From the NCBI GenBank assembly GCA_020073395.1, contig JAIQFF010000022.1, forward strand, positions 1 through 44,895: DNA of 44,895 nucleotides, given 5' to 3'. The position numbers were made by a program, and so were the translations under genes. The DNA comes from Terriglobia bacterium (GTDB taxonomy: Bacteria > Acidobacteriota > Terriglobia > Terriglobales > Acidobacteriaceae). The notes under the pieces are model-generated. The model was not told where the DNA came from. It saw nothing but the letters and a program-made list of their open reading frames with translations, and searched no databases. Positions within the stretch are counted from its first letter, which is position 1. Every line of letters starts with the position of its first letter. This document shows positions 16,644-26,400 of this stretch, one piece after another.

Positions 16644-17930
16644 ATGGCATTCGCAAACGTGCAGACCCGCTCCGGGGCGGTTGGATCGCAGGGATCGAGT
16701 CACAAGGTCGCCCTGGCGGTGGTGACGACGCTGTTTTTCATGTGGGGGTTCGTCACCGTTCTCAACGACGTTCTGGTGCCTCACCTGAAGTCCATCTTTG
16801 ACCTGAACTACACCCGGGTCATGCTGATCCAGTTTTCTTTCTTCTCCGCCTACTTCCTGTTCTCCATTCCCTCCGCCAAAGTGATCGATTGGATCGGTTA
16901 CAAGAAGACGATGGTGGTGGGCCTGTTCACCATGGGATTGGGGGCGCTGTTATTCATCCCGGCGGCCAGCGTTCCGTCGTATCCCTTGTTTCTCGGAGCG
17001 CTGATGGTTCTGGCCGCGGGAATCACGGCGTTGCAAGTCGCGGCCAACCCTTATGTGGCCGTGCTCGGGCCTCCGGAAACTGCCTCCAGCCGGCTGAACC
17101 TGGCACAGGCGTTCAATTCTCTGGGGACCACGATTGGCCCCTACCTGGGCGGGATGCTTATTCTGAATGCGACGCGGCAGAACATGGACACGGTGCGGCA
17201 GATGTCCGCCGATGCGCTGCAGGCCTATCGTGTGCACGAGGCATCGTCGGTCAAAGTGCCTTATCTGATCATCGGGCTTGCGCTCATGGTTCTAGGAGTC
17301 GCTATTGCCCTGTTCAAACTGCCGGCGATGCCCGAAGCCGAGCGCCACGGAGGCGGCGGACCGAAGCAGGGCCTGTGGAAGTACCGCCATCTCGTGCTGG
17401 CGGCGGTTGGAATTTTCGTTTACGTGGGCGCCGAGGTTTCGATTGGAAGTTTCCTGATCAACTATTTTACCCAGGCCAATATCGGAGATGTTTCGGAAGT
17501 GGCGGCTGCCGGTTACGTTTCCTATTACTGGGGCGGGGCCATGGTGGGGCGTTTCATCGGCTCAGCCATTCTGCAGAAGGCGGGCACTGACAAAGTGTTG
17601 GGCATGGCGGCCCTGGTCGCGTGCGCGCTGGTATGCATCTCGATGCTCACCTTCGGGCATGTCGCCATGTGGACCATCATCCTGGTGGGCCTGTTCAACT
17701 CCGTGATGTTCCCCAGCATCTTCACCCTGGGGATCGCCAAGCTGGGACCACTGACCGGCGATGGCTCCGGTCTGCTGGTCATGGCGATTGTCGGCGGCGC
17801 GATTATTCCGCTGGTGCAGGGCGCGCTGGCGGACCGCATCGGAATCCACCACGCGTTCATTCTGCCGGCCGTCTGCTATCTCTACATTGCCTATTTCGCA
17901 TTCAGGGGATCGCGGCCGGTAGTGGCATAG
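16644..17930 (+). CDS. FucP-type sugar:proton symporter (MFS)
   Basis: A 428-residue, 12-segment major facilitator protein of the fucose/galactose/glucose:H+ symporter group. The N-terminal TLFFMWGFVTVLNDVLVPHL, QFSFFSAYFLFSIPSA and the AANPYVAVLGP loop are hallmarks. It should import a hexose or deoxyhexose across the inner membrane. Start chosen at ATG 16644, with GGAGG just upstream; an in-frame ATG at 16611 is possible. The downstream GH27 gene suggests the cargo may be galactose released outside the membrane, which is inference. Confidence 0.9.
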   Translation: MAFANVQTRSGAVGSQGSSHKVALAVVTTLFFMWGFVTVLNDVLVPHLKSIFDLNYTRVMLIQFSFFSAYFLFSIPSAKVIDWIGYKKTMVVGLFTMGLGALLFIPAASVPSYPLFLGALMVLAAGITALQVAANPYVAVLGPPETASSRLNLAQAFNSLGTTIGPYLGGMLILNATRQNMDTVRQMSADALQAYRVHEASSVKVPYLIIGLALMVLGVAIALFKLPAMPEAERHGGGGPKQGLWKYRHLVLAAVGIFVYVGAEVSIGSFLINYFTQANIGDVSEVAAAGYVSYYWGGAMVGRFIGSAILQKAGTDKVLGMAALVACALVCISMLTFGHVAMWTIILVGLFNSVMFPSIFTLGIAKLGPLTGDGSGLLVMAIVGGAIIPLVQGALADRIGIHHAFILPAVCYLYIAYFAFRGSRPVVA

Positions 17931-17934
17931 ATAC

Positions 17935-18057
17935 CGTAGGCCCGGACGCCCCGTCCGGGCGGGCGAGCAAGGCTCGCCTGGGTTTTTGGGCGCCGTAAAA
18001 CTTCAAACCCGGCCGGACTCTGCCCGGCTGGGCGGGTGAGGGGACCCGCCCCTACGT
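17935..18057. repeat. Composite multi-hairpin repeat, family D, copy 1
   Basis: Four GC hairpins in a row: GCCCGGACG/CGTCCGGGC, GGGCGAGC/GCTCGCC, CCGGCCGG.../CCCGGC and GGGCGGGTG/CACCCGCCC-type arms, bounded by CGTAGGCCC and CCCCTACG. A copy in the opposite orientation, with a different central spacer, is at 36837-36967. Confidence 0.8.
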
Positions 18058-18102
18058 GGGTCGTGGTGGTGTGGGCGAACCAATCAGGGAGGACATAGAG
18101 AC

Positions 18103-19278
18103 ATGTCAGCAAGAGCCAAAATTCTGGTTGCGATGTTGGGCCTACTGGTGACGCCCTCGCTACTGAGTGCGCAGGAGAGGCCGTTGGCCGCCACTCCTCC
18201 CATGGGGTGGAATAGCTGGAACAAATTCGGATGCCATGTGAGCGAAGACCTGATCCGGCAAATGGCCGACGCCATGGTCAAGTCCGGCATGAAAGACGCC
18301 GGCTATCAATACATCGTGATCGACGATTGCTGGCAAGTGGAGCGCGATCCCAGCGGCAACATCGTGCCCGATCCCAAGACCTTTCCTTCAGGGATCAAGG
18401 CACTGGCGGACTACGTTCACTCCCGCGGGCTCAAGTTTGGGATCTACTCCGATGCTGGAGTGAAGACTTGCGCCAAGCGTCCCGGCAGCCTGGGGCATGA
18501 ATATCAGGACGCGCTGAAGTACGCCGCCTGGGGCGTCGATTATCTCAAATACGACTGGTGCAACACTTCGACGCAGGACGCGCAGGCGGCGTATGCGCTC
18601 ATCCGCGATGCACTGGACGCCACCGGGCGGCCCATTGTGTTGAGCATCTGCGAGTGGGGCACGGCCAAGCCGTGGCTCTGGGGCAAGGCCGTCGGCGGAA
18701 ATCTTTGGCGTACCACGGGCGACATCGGCGACCAGTGGGAGAGCAAGGACAGGCACCAACTCGGTATGCTCGATATCCTCGACCAGCAAGTTGGAATAGA
18801 GAGTTACGCCGGGCCCGGCCACTGGAACGATCCCGACATGCTCGAAGTAGGTAACGGCGGCATGACCACGGAAGAGTACCGCGCCCACTTCAGCCTGTGG
18901 TCCATCCTTGCGGCGCCGCTGATTGCCGGGAACGATTTGCGCGACATGAAACCGGAGATCCACGATATTCTCACCAACAAGGAAGTGATCGCGGTAAACC
19001 AGGACCCGTTGGGAAGCGAGGGCCGCCGGGTGATGAAGGACGGCGACCTGGAAGTCTGGGCCAAGCAGATGCAGGACGGAAGCCGCACCGTGGTCCTGCT
19101 CAATCGCGACACAACCGAAAAGCAGATCGGGTTCTCCTGGGAAAATGTGGGTTATCCGGATCATCTGAGCGCCGGCGTTCGCGACCTGTGGAAAGGCAGG
19201 GACCTGGGACAATTCGAGGGGAAATTCTCAGCCACGGTTGCGCCTCATTCCGTCGTGATGGTCAAAGTCGCACCTTGA
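18103..19278 (+). CDS. Alpha-galactosidase, GH27
   Basis: A 391-residue enzyme with a signal peptide (residues 1-23, ending LLSAQ). TPPMGWNSWNKFGC starts the TIM barrel; YLKYDWC carries the nucleophile Asp151 and LWRTTGDI carries the acid/base Asp207. DDCWQ and SICEWG complete the galactose site. A C-terminal beta domain follows. It would release terminal alpha-galactose from plant galactomannans or raffinose-type sugars in the periplasm or outside. GGAGG is 10 nt before the ATG. It lies behind a sugar symporter. Confidence 0.95.
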   Translation: MSARAKILVAMLGLLVTPSLLSAQERPLAATPPMGWNSWNKFGCHVSEDLIRQMADAMVKSGMKDAGYQYIVIDDCWQVERDPSGNIVPDPKTFPSGIKALADYVHSRGLKFGIYSDAGVKTCAKRPGSLGHEYQDALKYAAWGVDYLKYDWCNTSTQDAQAAYALIRDALDATGRPIVLSICEWGTAKPWLWGKAVGGNLWRTTGDIGDQWESKDRHQLGMLDILDQQVGIESYAGPGHWNDPDMLEVGNGGMTTEEYRAHFSLWSILAAPLIAGNDLRDMKPEIHDILTNKEVIAVNQDPLGSEGRRVMKDGDLEVWAKQMQDGSRTVVLLNRDTTEKQIGFSWENVGYPDHLSAGVRDLWKGRDLGQFEGKFSATVAPHSVVMVKVAP

Positions 19279-19381
19279 GTCGTCGCGCCAATCAGGGATT
19301 GCTTAACGAGGTGAAGACCAAAACTGGTGATCAGTTGCTGGTTCTCAGTTCTCAGGGATTGAGCTAGCCGGGGAGTCTTCA

Positions 19382-20989
19382 ATGCGTCAATTGCTCGCGA
19401 TACTGGTTGTGGCGTTGATTCTGCCGGCTGCGGCCGATGCCCAGAAATCATGCGACGCTCTGTCCTCTCTTAAACTGGAAAAGACAACCATTACTTCCGC
19501 GGAGGTTGTGGCGGCGGGGTCGTTCACTCCGCCTGCGGGGCATGAAGACTTTCCGGGCGCGAGCGGGTACGAGCATATCCCGGCGTTTTGCAGGGTCCGC
19601 GCCGACATTCAGCCGTCGAAAGATTCGAACATCAAGGTCGAAGTATGGATGCCCACCTCCGGTTGGAACGGCAAATATCAGGGGCAGGGAAACGGCGGCT
19701 TTGCCGGAGCCATTGATTACGCTGCTTTGGCCAGCGCCGTAAGTCGCGGCTACGCCAGCGCCGCGACCGATACGGGCCATGCCGGCACACCCACCGACGC
19801 CACCTGGGCCCTGGGACATCCCGAGAAAATTATCGACTTCGGTTACCGCGGCATTCACGAAATGTCAGACAAGGCGAAGGCTGTGATCGCGGCGTTTTAC
19901 GGCAAAGCTCCCCAACATTCTTACTTTGCCAGCTGCTCCGACGGAGGTCGCGAAGCCCTCATGGAAGCGCAACGGTTTCCAGATGATTACGACGGAATTG
20001 TTGCCGGCGCCCCCGCCAACTTCTGGACCCACCTTCTGGCAGGAGCCGCATGGGACAACCAGGCTTTGTTGTCGGACCCAGCCAGTTACATCCCGCCGGC
20101 GAAATTACCGGCGATAAGCGCCGCGGCCATCGCATCCTGTGACGCAAGGGACGGATTGGCCGATGAAATCATCAGTGACCCCGCACACTGCCACTTCGAT
20201 CCGGCCCAGCTCCAGTGCAAGGGGTCGGAATCGGACAGCTGTCTGACCGAGCCGCAGGTAACAGCACTGAAAAAGATCTACGCCGGTGCGCAAACCGTCG
20301 GCGGCAGTCAGATTTTTCCCGGCTTCATGCCGGGCGGCGAGCTTGGGGGCGGCGGCTGGGCACCATGGATAACCGGTCCGGCCCCGGGCAAGAGCCTGCT
20401 CTTTGCGTTCGGCACTCACTTTTTTGCCCACATGATCTTCTATGATGCCAACTGGGATTTTCACAAATTCAAGCTGGAGGAAGACACAAAACTCGCGGAC
20501 AAAAAGATGGCGCCGATTCTCAACGCCACCGACCCTGATCTGCGGCCCTTCCAGAAACGCGGCGGCAAGCTGATCATGTATCACGGCTGGAGCGATGCAG
20601 CGATCTCCCCTGTCAACTCGATTCAGTATTACGACAGTGTCGTGAAAAAGATGGGAAGCGGGACCAGCGATTTCATGAGGCTGTTCATGGCCCCAGGACT
20701 GCAGCACTGTTTCATGGGGCCGGGGCCCAACTCCTTCGGGCAGGTCCAGCTCGGCCCGCATGGCGATCCCGAGCGCGACGTGTTGAGCGCGGTGGAGCGC
20801 TGGGTGGAAAGCGGGGTGGCCCCGCAGAGAATAATTGCCACGAAATACGTGAATGATCTTGATCCCAGCCAGGGGGTCAAGATGACGCGTCCGCTTTGCC
20901 CTTACCCGCAAGTGGCGGCGTACAACGGGACGGGCGATAAGAATGACGCGGCCAGTTTAGTCTGCGCAGACAAAGCAACCAGCCATTAG
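19382..20989 (+). CDS. Secreted tannase / feruloyl-esterase-family hydrolase
   Basis: A 535-residue protein with a signal peptide ending AAADA. It matches the tannase/feruloyl esterase alpha/beta-hydrolase family: the nucleophile lies in FASCSDGGREALM (Ser186 preceded by Cys185), the catalytic Asp in YHGWSDAAISP, and His in PGLQHC, with Cys in the last motif able to bridge to Cys185 as in fungal enzymes. The family cleaves galloyl or feruloyl esters of plant phenolics. The GGGGAG before the ATG supports the start. It may form a unit with the GH27 gene. Confidence 0.9.
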   Translation: MRQLLAILVVALILPAAADAQKSCDALSSLKLEKTTITSAEVVAAGSFTPPAGHEDFPGASGYEHIPAFCRVRADIQPSKDSNIKVEVWMPTSGWNGKYQGQGNGGFAGAIDYAALASAVSRGYASAATDTGHAGTPTDATWALGHPEKIIDFGYRGIHEMSDKAKAVIAAFYGKAPQHSYFASCSDGGREALMEAQRFPDDYDGIVAGAPANFWTHLLAGAAWDNQALLSDPASYIPPAKLPAISAAAIASCDARDGLADEIISDPAHCHFDPAQLQCKGSESDSCLTEPQVTALKKIYAGAQTVGGSQIFPGFMPGGELGGGGWAPWITGPAPGKSLLFAFGTHFFAHMIFYDANWDFHKFKLEEDTKLADKKMAPILNATDPDLRPFQKRGGKLIMYHGWSDAAISPVNSIQYYDSVVKKMGSGTSDFMRLFMAPGLQHCFMGPGPNSFGQVQLGPHGDPERDVLSAVERWVESGVAPQRIIATKYVNDLDPSQGVKMTRPLCPYPQVAAYNGTGDKNDAASLVCADKATSH

Positions 20990-21097
20990 CGGTACAGTGC
21001 CTTCCCCAACCGATTGCAGGTTCTTGCCGATGTATCTCCCGGCTTCAGTCAGCTAATTTTGACTGGCCGTCTAATCATGCAATCGTGGAGGAATCAT

Positions 21098-21346
21098 ATG
21101 GATAAGGACAGAGTGGAAGGTAAAGTCAAGGACATCGCGGGCCGAGCTCAACGCCAGGTCGGAGAATGGATCGGCGACGAGGAAGCCCAGGTAAAGGGCG
21201 CCGCCAAGCAGGTGGAAGGCAAAGTCCAGAATGCCTGGGGCAAAGCCAAAGATGCAGTGAAGAAGTCCAGCACAAGTGAGGCTGATAAGGATCAGGCCGA
21301 CCGGGAAGAAGCAGAACGGCGGCGGAATCGCGCGGCCAACGAGTAG
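21098..21346 (+). CDS. CsbD family stress-response protein
   Basis: An 82-residue hydrophilic protein. MDKDRVEGKVKDIAGRAQ and VKGAAKQVEGKVQNAWGKAKD are the two repeated CsbD motifs. CsbD proteins are abundant general-stress proteins without a known biochemical role. The ATG at 21098 has GGAGG 7 nt upstream. The C-terminal 25 residues are charged and probably disordered. Confidence 0.92.
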   Translation: MDKDRVEGKVKDIAGRAQRQVGEWIGDEEAQVKGAAKQVEGKVQNAWGKAKDAVKKSSTSEADKDQADREEAERRRNRAANE

Positions 21347-21360
21347 TCTAAAGCCTGTGC

Positions 21361-21382
21361 GGGGGACCTATGCTGGTCCCCC
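21361..21382. terminator. Hairpin between convergent genes
   Basis: A perfect 8-bp stem GGGGGACC/GGTCCCCC with loop TATGCT lies between csbD and the deiodinase-like gene. No strong T-tract follows on either strand, so termination is likely but not certain. Confidence 0.55.
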
Positions 21383-21398
21383 ACGGCTGCTTTGAAGG

Positions 21399-22163
21399 CT
21401 AATGGCTCGGTTGGGGCGTTGCCAGGGTGCGAACCAGCGCTGCGCTCAACTGGTCGGGTAGAAAGCCAAAAGGTCCGGGCAGGCTTTTGTAGGCGACGCG
21501 GCCCTGCGCGTCAATCAGATAAATGCGATCGGGCCAGCCGGTGTAGGCCCTCTCCGTCGAGTTGCCAAACTCATCCAGGACGCTGGGAAACTTTATGCCC
21601 AGCTTGCGTACGCACGCTCCGGCGATGTACGCCCGCTCTTCTTCATTCTTCGGACTGGCAAAAACCACTTGATCCTTGATATTGCTCTGCATCTGCCAGA
21701 CGTCGCTGGGATGCGCTTCCGTGATATACACCACCAGAAACGCCACCCGATCGCGATACTGCTCGTAAAGTTTGTTGAGGGCAGGAACCTCCCGCCGGAA
21801 TGGCGGTCAGGTGTAACTTCCAAAGACCAGCACCACGGGCTGCTGTTTGTTCAAAGTGGATAGCTGCACGCGTTCGGTCTTGTCCAGCTTGAGCAGGGAG
21901 AAGTCCGGCGCCGCGTCTCCAACCTGGAGATTGCCCGCCCGGGCGTGTGTCCATAGCGTTTCAAACGGAAAGAGGAGAAAGGGGACTGGCCCGGGCATTT
22001 TCGCCATGACTCGGCCGAAGGTCTCCGGCGGCTGATGCATGGACCACCAGATAAAGCTTCCGCAGGCCAGATAAACGACCACCAGAACGATAGCGGCTAT
22101 TAACATTCGTTTGCGGGCGGTGGGACCCAGTTTGAGGCGGAGCTTGAGGTTGTCCCAGCGCAT
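21399..22163 (-). CDS. Membrane-anchored iodothyronine-deiodinase-like selenoprotein (TGA = Sec119)
   Basis: Two ORFs in one frame are separated by a single TGA (21807-21809). Read through, they give 254 residues from ATG 22163: a cytoplasmic basic start, one membrane segment (about 19-40), then a thioredoxin-fold domain. The TGA lies in VFGSYT-U-PPFRREVPAL, the exact place of selenocysteine in deiodinases (SxTUPPF). VYITEAHPSD, with the conserved His, and KSLPGPFGF near the end also match that family. No other stop or frameshift occurs. GTG 22175 is an alternative start. The substrate is unknown: reductive dehalogenation or a thiol redox reaction are options. It needs SelA/B/C/D, not seen here. 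Confidence 0.85.
21780..21796 (-). promoter_or_regulatory. Candidate bacterial SECIS hairpin
   Basis: In the mRNA, GGCGGGAGGUUCCUGCC begins 10 nt after the UGA and folds into seven pairs (one G-U) with apical loop GGU, 17 nt after the UGA. The E. coli fdhF SECIS has a GGU in its apical loop at nearly the same distance. A competing 5-bp CCGCC/GGCGG hairpin overlaps its base. Confidence 0.65.
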
Positions 22164-22373
22164 GGCAGCGGACACTCTAAGAGTTTAGTGGCGACCAGGG
22201 CAATAGTAGGGAAACACTAGCACCCATCTTGGACGAGCCGGTCAAAGTGTGCTGACGGAATCGCGGGACCTCCGCTCAGTCCCCGGCACCGAGATCGCCC
22301 GCGGGGCGGGGAGTGCTATTATTCCGCAGACTGGCAGTGAATTCTCTCTTCCGACACAGAGGAAGAAGATCGT

Positions 22374-23402
22374 ATGCCTGACGGCCGAAGTCGAAGCCCC
22401 TCACCGAATCTCGACACCCTCCGTAGCATCGCCGTGTTGATGGTGCTCTTCGACCACCTCAACCGGCAGTACCACGTCGACCGATTCGACAATATCGGTT
22501 TTTTCGGCGTCCTTCTTTTCTTCGTGCATACGGCGTTGGTGTTGATGTACTCCATGCAGAGGAGCCATTTAACGGGCCTTGCTCTTGTCAAAGATTTTTA
22601 CGTCCGGCGTTTCTTCCGGATTTACCCACTCAGCATATTGGCCGTCCTGACCGCCGTCCTTCTGGGGCTGCACACCGATGGGCGCGGACTGTCGTTTGCG
22701 CCCAGGCCCGGCGCGCTGGAACTGACTTCGAACCTGCTACTCATTCAAAATCTTACCCACACACCTTCGATCATTGGCCCGCTGTGGTCCTTGCCGCTCG
22801 AAGTGCAAATGTACGTCGCGCTGCCCGTCTTGTTTCTTTGGAAGAAGCGCTCTTTCGGGCTGCTCCTCGGGCTTTGGGTGGGTTGCGGTTTACTGGGACA
22901 TTTTCCCCGGTCGGTTCCGGCGCTGGCATGGTTCTCGCTGCTGATATTTGTCCCCAACTTCTTGCCTGGGATTATGGCGTTCACGTTGACCGAGAAGAGA
23001 TCGATTCCCTCCTACCTATGGCCGCCGTTTATCCTCATACTGGCTTTGGTGTTTCTGTGGATGCCGACCCGCCGTGTCGGTGCTGAATTGTGCTTGTTGC
23101 TGGGGATAATGCTGCCCCGGTTCAAGGAGATTACTTTCCGTCCGTTGATGCTGATCAGCCACCGCATCGCTACCTACTCGTACGGCATCTACTTAGGCCA
23201 CTCGTTTTTCATCTGGTTCGCGCTCAGGCAGCACAACAGCTGGATACTTTTTTGGGCGATGTGGCTGATCATCCCTGCGCTTCTCTACCATGCATTTGAA
23301 CATCCAGCGATCGAGCTTGGTCGCCGTCTCGCGCAGAAGATATCGTCATCCCCGCATCCCGCACCGAGTCCGGAGGAGCTGAGCGCCGAAGGTTTTACCT
23401 GA
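22374..23402 (+). CDS. Acyltransferase-3 family membrane protein (OafA/YrhL-like)
   Basis: A 342-residue protein with about ten hydrophobic segments. NLDTLRSIAVLMVLFDHL is the family's N-terminal motif and FYVRRFFRIYPL the conserved Arg-rich loop. Such enzymes transfer acyl groups, often acetyl, to sugars of surface glycans, glycolipids or antibiotics. The usual His of R-x10-H is seen as D-H. AGAGGAAGAAG lies before the ATG. It is divergent from the selenoprotein gene with about 210 bp between them. Confidence 0.88.
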   Translation: MPDGRSRSPSPNLDTLRSIAVLMVLFDHLNRQYHVDRFDNIGFFGVLLFFVHTALVLMYSMQRSHLTGLALVKDFYVRRFFRIYPLSILAVLTAVLLGLHTDGRGLSFAPRPGALELTSNLLLIQNLTHTPSIIGPLWSLPLEVQMYVALPVLFLWKKRSFGLLLGLWVGCGLLGHFPRSVPALAWFSLLIFVPNFLPGIMAFTLTEKRSIPSYLWPPFILILALVFLWMPTRRVGAELCLLLGIMLPRFKEITFRPLMLISHRIATYSYGIYLGHSFFIWFALRQHNSWILFWAMWLIIPALLYHAFEHPAIELGRRLAQKISSSPHPAPSPEELSAEGFT

Positions 23403-23439
23403 TTCCGAGTCGGTGGGCGTCCCGGAAGCAACTGGCGGT

Positions 23440-23458
23440 AGTCAGGAGCTAGCTGACT
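23440..23458. terminator. Short hairpin between convergent genes
   Basis: AGTCAG/CTGACT stem with loop GAGCTAG between the acyltransferase and the TonB-dependent receptor gene. No T-tract is present, so it is only a weak candidate. Confidence 0.3.
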
Positions 23459-23489
23459 GCAGCAGCCAGTGAGCGAAGTTCTATCTTCC

Positions 23490-26400
23490 TCAGTAAATCA
23501 GCTTCAGCGAAAACTGGATCTGGCGCGAAGGGCCGGCGGTCTTGCTGATGATGCCAAAGCCGCTCCCGCGCAGGATGTTGGACGGCAAGCCAAAATTTAC
23601 TAGGTTAAGAACATTGAAGAACTCGGCGCGAAATTCCACCGTGCCCAATTCGCCATTTCCGCGACGGCCAAAAGGTGTGTCCTTGATCAGGGCCACGTCG
23701 TATTGCTGAAAATCCGGTCCACGGAAAGTATTGCGGCCCAGGGTGCCAAAGCGGCCGTGGTTGGGGCCGGTGCCGCCGGGAACGTTGATTGGAATCGAGA
23801 AGAATGAGGTATTGTCTGCGCCGCGTCCGAAATAGTCTTCGCGCACCGGACCGCTGGTGGAGAAATGCGGCTGCTCCACCAGGTCGGGGCGGTCGGTTCC
23901 GCCCGCGCCCACGCCGGTTTGCTGCACTCCGGAATAAACGCTAAACGGCGCGCCGCTGGTCAGGGTGGTGATATTCAGAAACTGCCAGCCCCGGGTGAGG
24001 GTGCGTCCCAGAGGCCGCAGAAAACCTACATGGTCGAGCGGCAGCACCTGGATCAAACTCAGGGTGAAGGAATGCGTCGCATCGAACGTGGACGGGCCTT
24101 TTTCCGCGCCGGGGTTCCAGGGATTCTGGGGCAGCGTCTGCAACACCACGCCCGCGCCTGCAACCAGTCCGCCCAGCACAGAGCTGGTGTCATCGATCGA
24201 TTTGGAATAGGTGTAGCTGGCTTGCAGTCCCAGGCCGGCGCGCGCGGAATTCTTGCTGACTCCGGTTTGCAGGGCATGATAGGTGGAGTGCGAGCGGCTG
24301 GTAATCACGCTCTCTGGCCCAAAACCGCCGATGGCGTTGCCCGAGGAGTCGAACTGAGTGAAGGGCGCGAAGGCCGGGTCAGCGCCGCCATAGCTGTTGG
24401 GCGAAAAGACGCTGGCGAGATGAACTCCGGCGGTGGCCACGTATGCCGCAGTGAACTTGAAGTCTCTGAAATCGTGGTCGATGCCCGCCGTGTAGCTCTC
24501 GATGTAGCCGTTGCGGAAGTTTTTGGCGAGGCCGATCATGGAGATCAACTGAACCTGATTTCCCGGCGTCAGCGCTTTCAGATCGTCCTGATAACGCTGC
24601 AGGTCCACTTGCGTGTTTGGGGGGACGTGGCTGGCATCTCCATTGGGAAACAGGAGCTTGCCTGCCGTGGTGTATGGAGGCGGAAGGGTTACGCGCACCA
24701 CTGAATTGTGGAAGGGCAGGGGAACATTGGGCAAGGCGCTGCTGTAGAGGCTGGTCGCGAGGGGAATGCCACCGGTAAGGAAATTGTCCTGCCACAGGTT
24801 GGGGACAATGGATGTAATCGAGCCGCCGGCATGCAGCACGGTGTGGCTGGTTACGGCATAGTCCAGCGAGAGGCGCGGTCCCAGGCCGTTCCAGTCCTGG
24901 TCATAGGGAGGCTGGGGATTGAAGTAGAAGGGTTGCTTCGCATTGTGGTCCCAGTAGGGAACATCCTTTCCGCTTGCGTCGACGAATCTTGGCAGCGATG
25001 TACGATGCTCGGCTTCGTGAATGCGGCTGTTCACTTCGTAGCGCAATCCGTAGTTGATGGTCAGGTTCGGCCGGGCCTTCCAGGTGTCCTGGAAGTAGAA
25101 GTTGTAGGCCTCGCGGCGGACTGCAGCTTCATCGAAGCGGTCGCCGATGGGTGTCACGTCCGCGGCGGCGATGACCCCGTAGGAATACGGAGTGGCGGTA
25201 AGCAGGCCGGTGAGCGAATCGGGAAGCGGGTCTCCGGGCTGAATATCGTGGGTGCCGCTGGCCGAGGTAATCAGCACCGGCGAATACGCCGTGCCTCCTC
25301 CAAAGCTGTATTGACCGTTGGGATTGGTCCCGAAGATGGTGGCGTCGCGGTTGTACCGGATTTCCACTCCCCACTTGAAGGCGTGATTGGAATGCACGTA
25401 GCTCATGTCGTGCTTGAGTTGGTAGAGATTGCTATACGATCCGAAAATCGAGCCGCCGGGCTGGTTGAAGGCCTGAAACAACCCATCGCCGAAAGCCATG
25501 GCCGGCTGGGTGTGATTGAGGGCGGGAAAGAAGGGCGTGCTGCGGATGTAGCTGAACGCCGTGTCGGAAATAAGGTGGGGAGAAATGGTGCGCGAATATT
25601 TCACTCCGGCATTGCGCTGGTGATCGAAAAACTGGACCGCAAAACTGGGATCGATCGCGGTCTGGTCGGGGTTGGTCAGCGGCCCGGTCACCTGGTTGAG
25701 ACTGAACCGGGTCAACAGCGAGGCCTTGTCTGAAATACGGTGGTCAACGCGCACCGAGAACTGATCGGTGCGGGTGTAAATCTTCGATGAGGCGGCATAC
25801 GTGCGATCCCCGTAAGCTCCCTTGGGATCGTTGGGCAACGGATAGTGCTCGAGCACCGGTACGATGGCCGGGTTCACCGGGACGGTCAGCGTGTCGCCGG
25901 GAAAAGTTTCGGTGTCGATGCCCTGGCGCTCAGCGGCGGTGGGGACGGGAAACACCTGCGTCGTCCCCAGCACCTGGCGAAATCCCTGGTACTGGCCGAA
26001 ATAGAAAGTGCGGTCGCGGCCGTTGTAGATCTTCGGCAGCACCACCGGGCCGCCGTTAGTGAACCCGAATTCATTGCGCACAAAGGGAGGAATGCGGCGT
26101 TCATCCGCGACACTCTTGTGATCGAAGTAGTTGCGGGCATCGAAAGCGGCATTGCGGGCAAATTCGAAGAAACTGCCGTGCACCTGGTTGGTGCCGGACT
26201 TAGTGACCACGTTGGTGTAGCTGGCGGCTCCATGCCCGATCTCGGCCGACATGACTCCGGTATTGGACTGCACTTCCTGGATGGCGTCCACGTTGAAGTT
26301 GGAAAAAGTAGCGCCACCCATTTCCGGATCGGTGGTGTCGAATCCGTCCAGCGCGAATACGGTGGCGGTGCCACGCTGTCCGTTTACCGCGAATTGCTGA

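Noticed and set aside
21399-22163. Deiodinase-like gene as a pseudogene split by a nonsense mutation
   Set aside because: The only interruption is TGA at the exact Sec position of the family, both halves are intact, and a SECIS-like hairpin follows.
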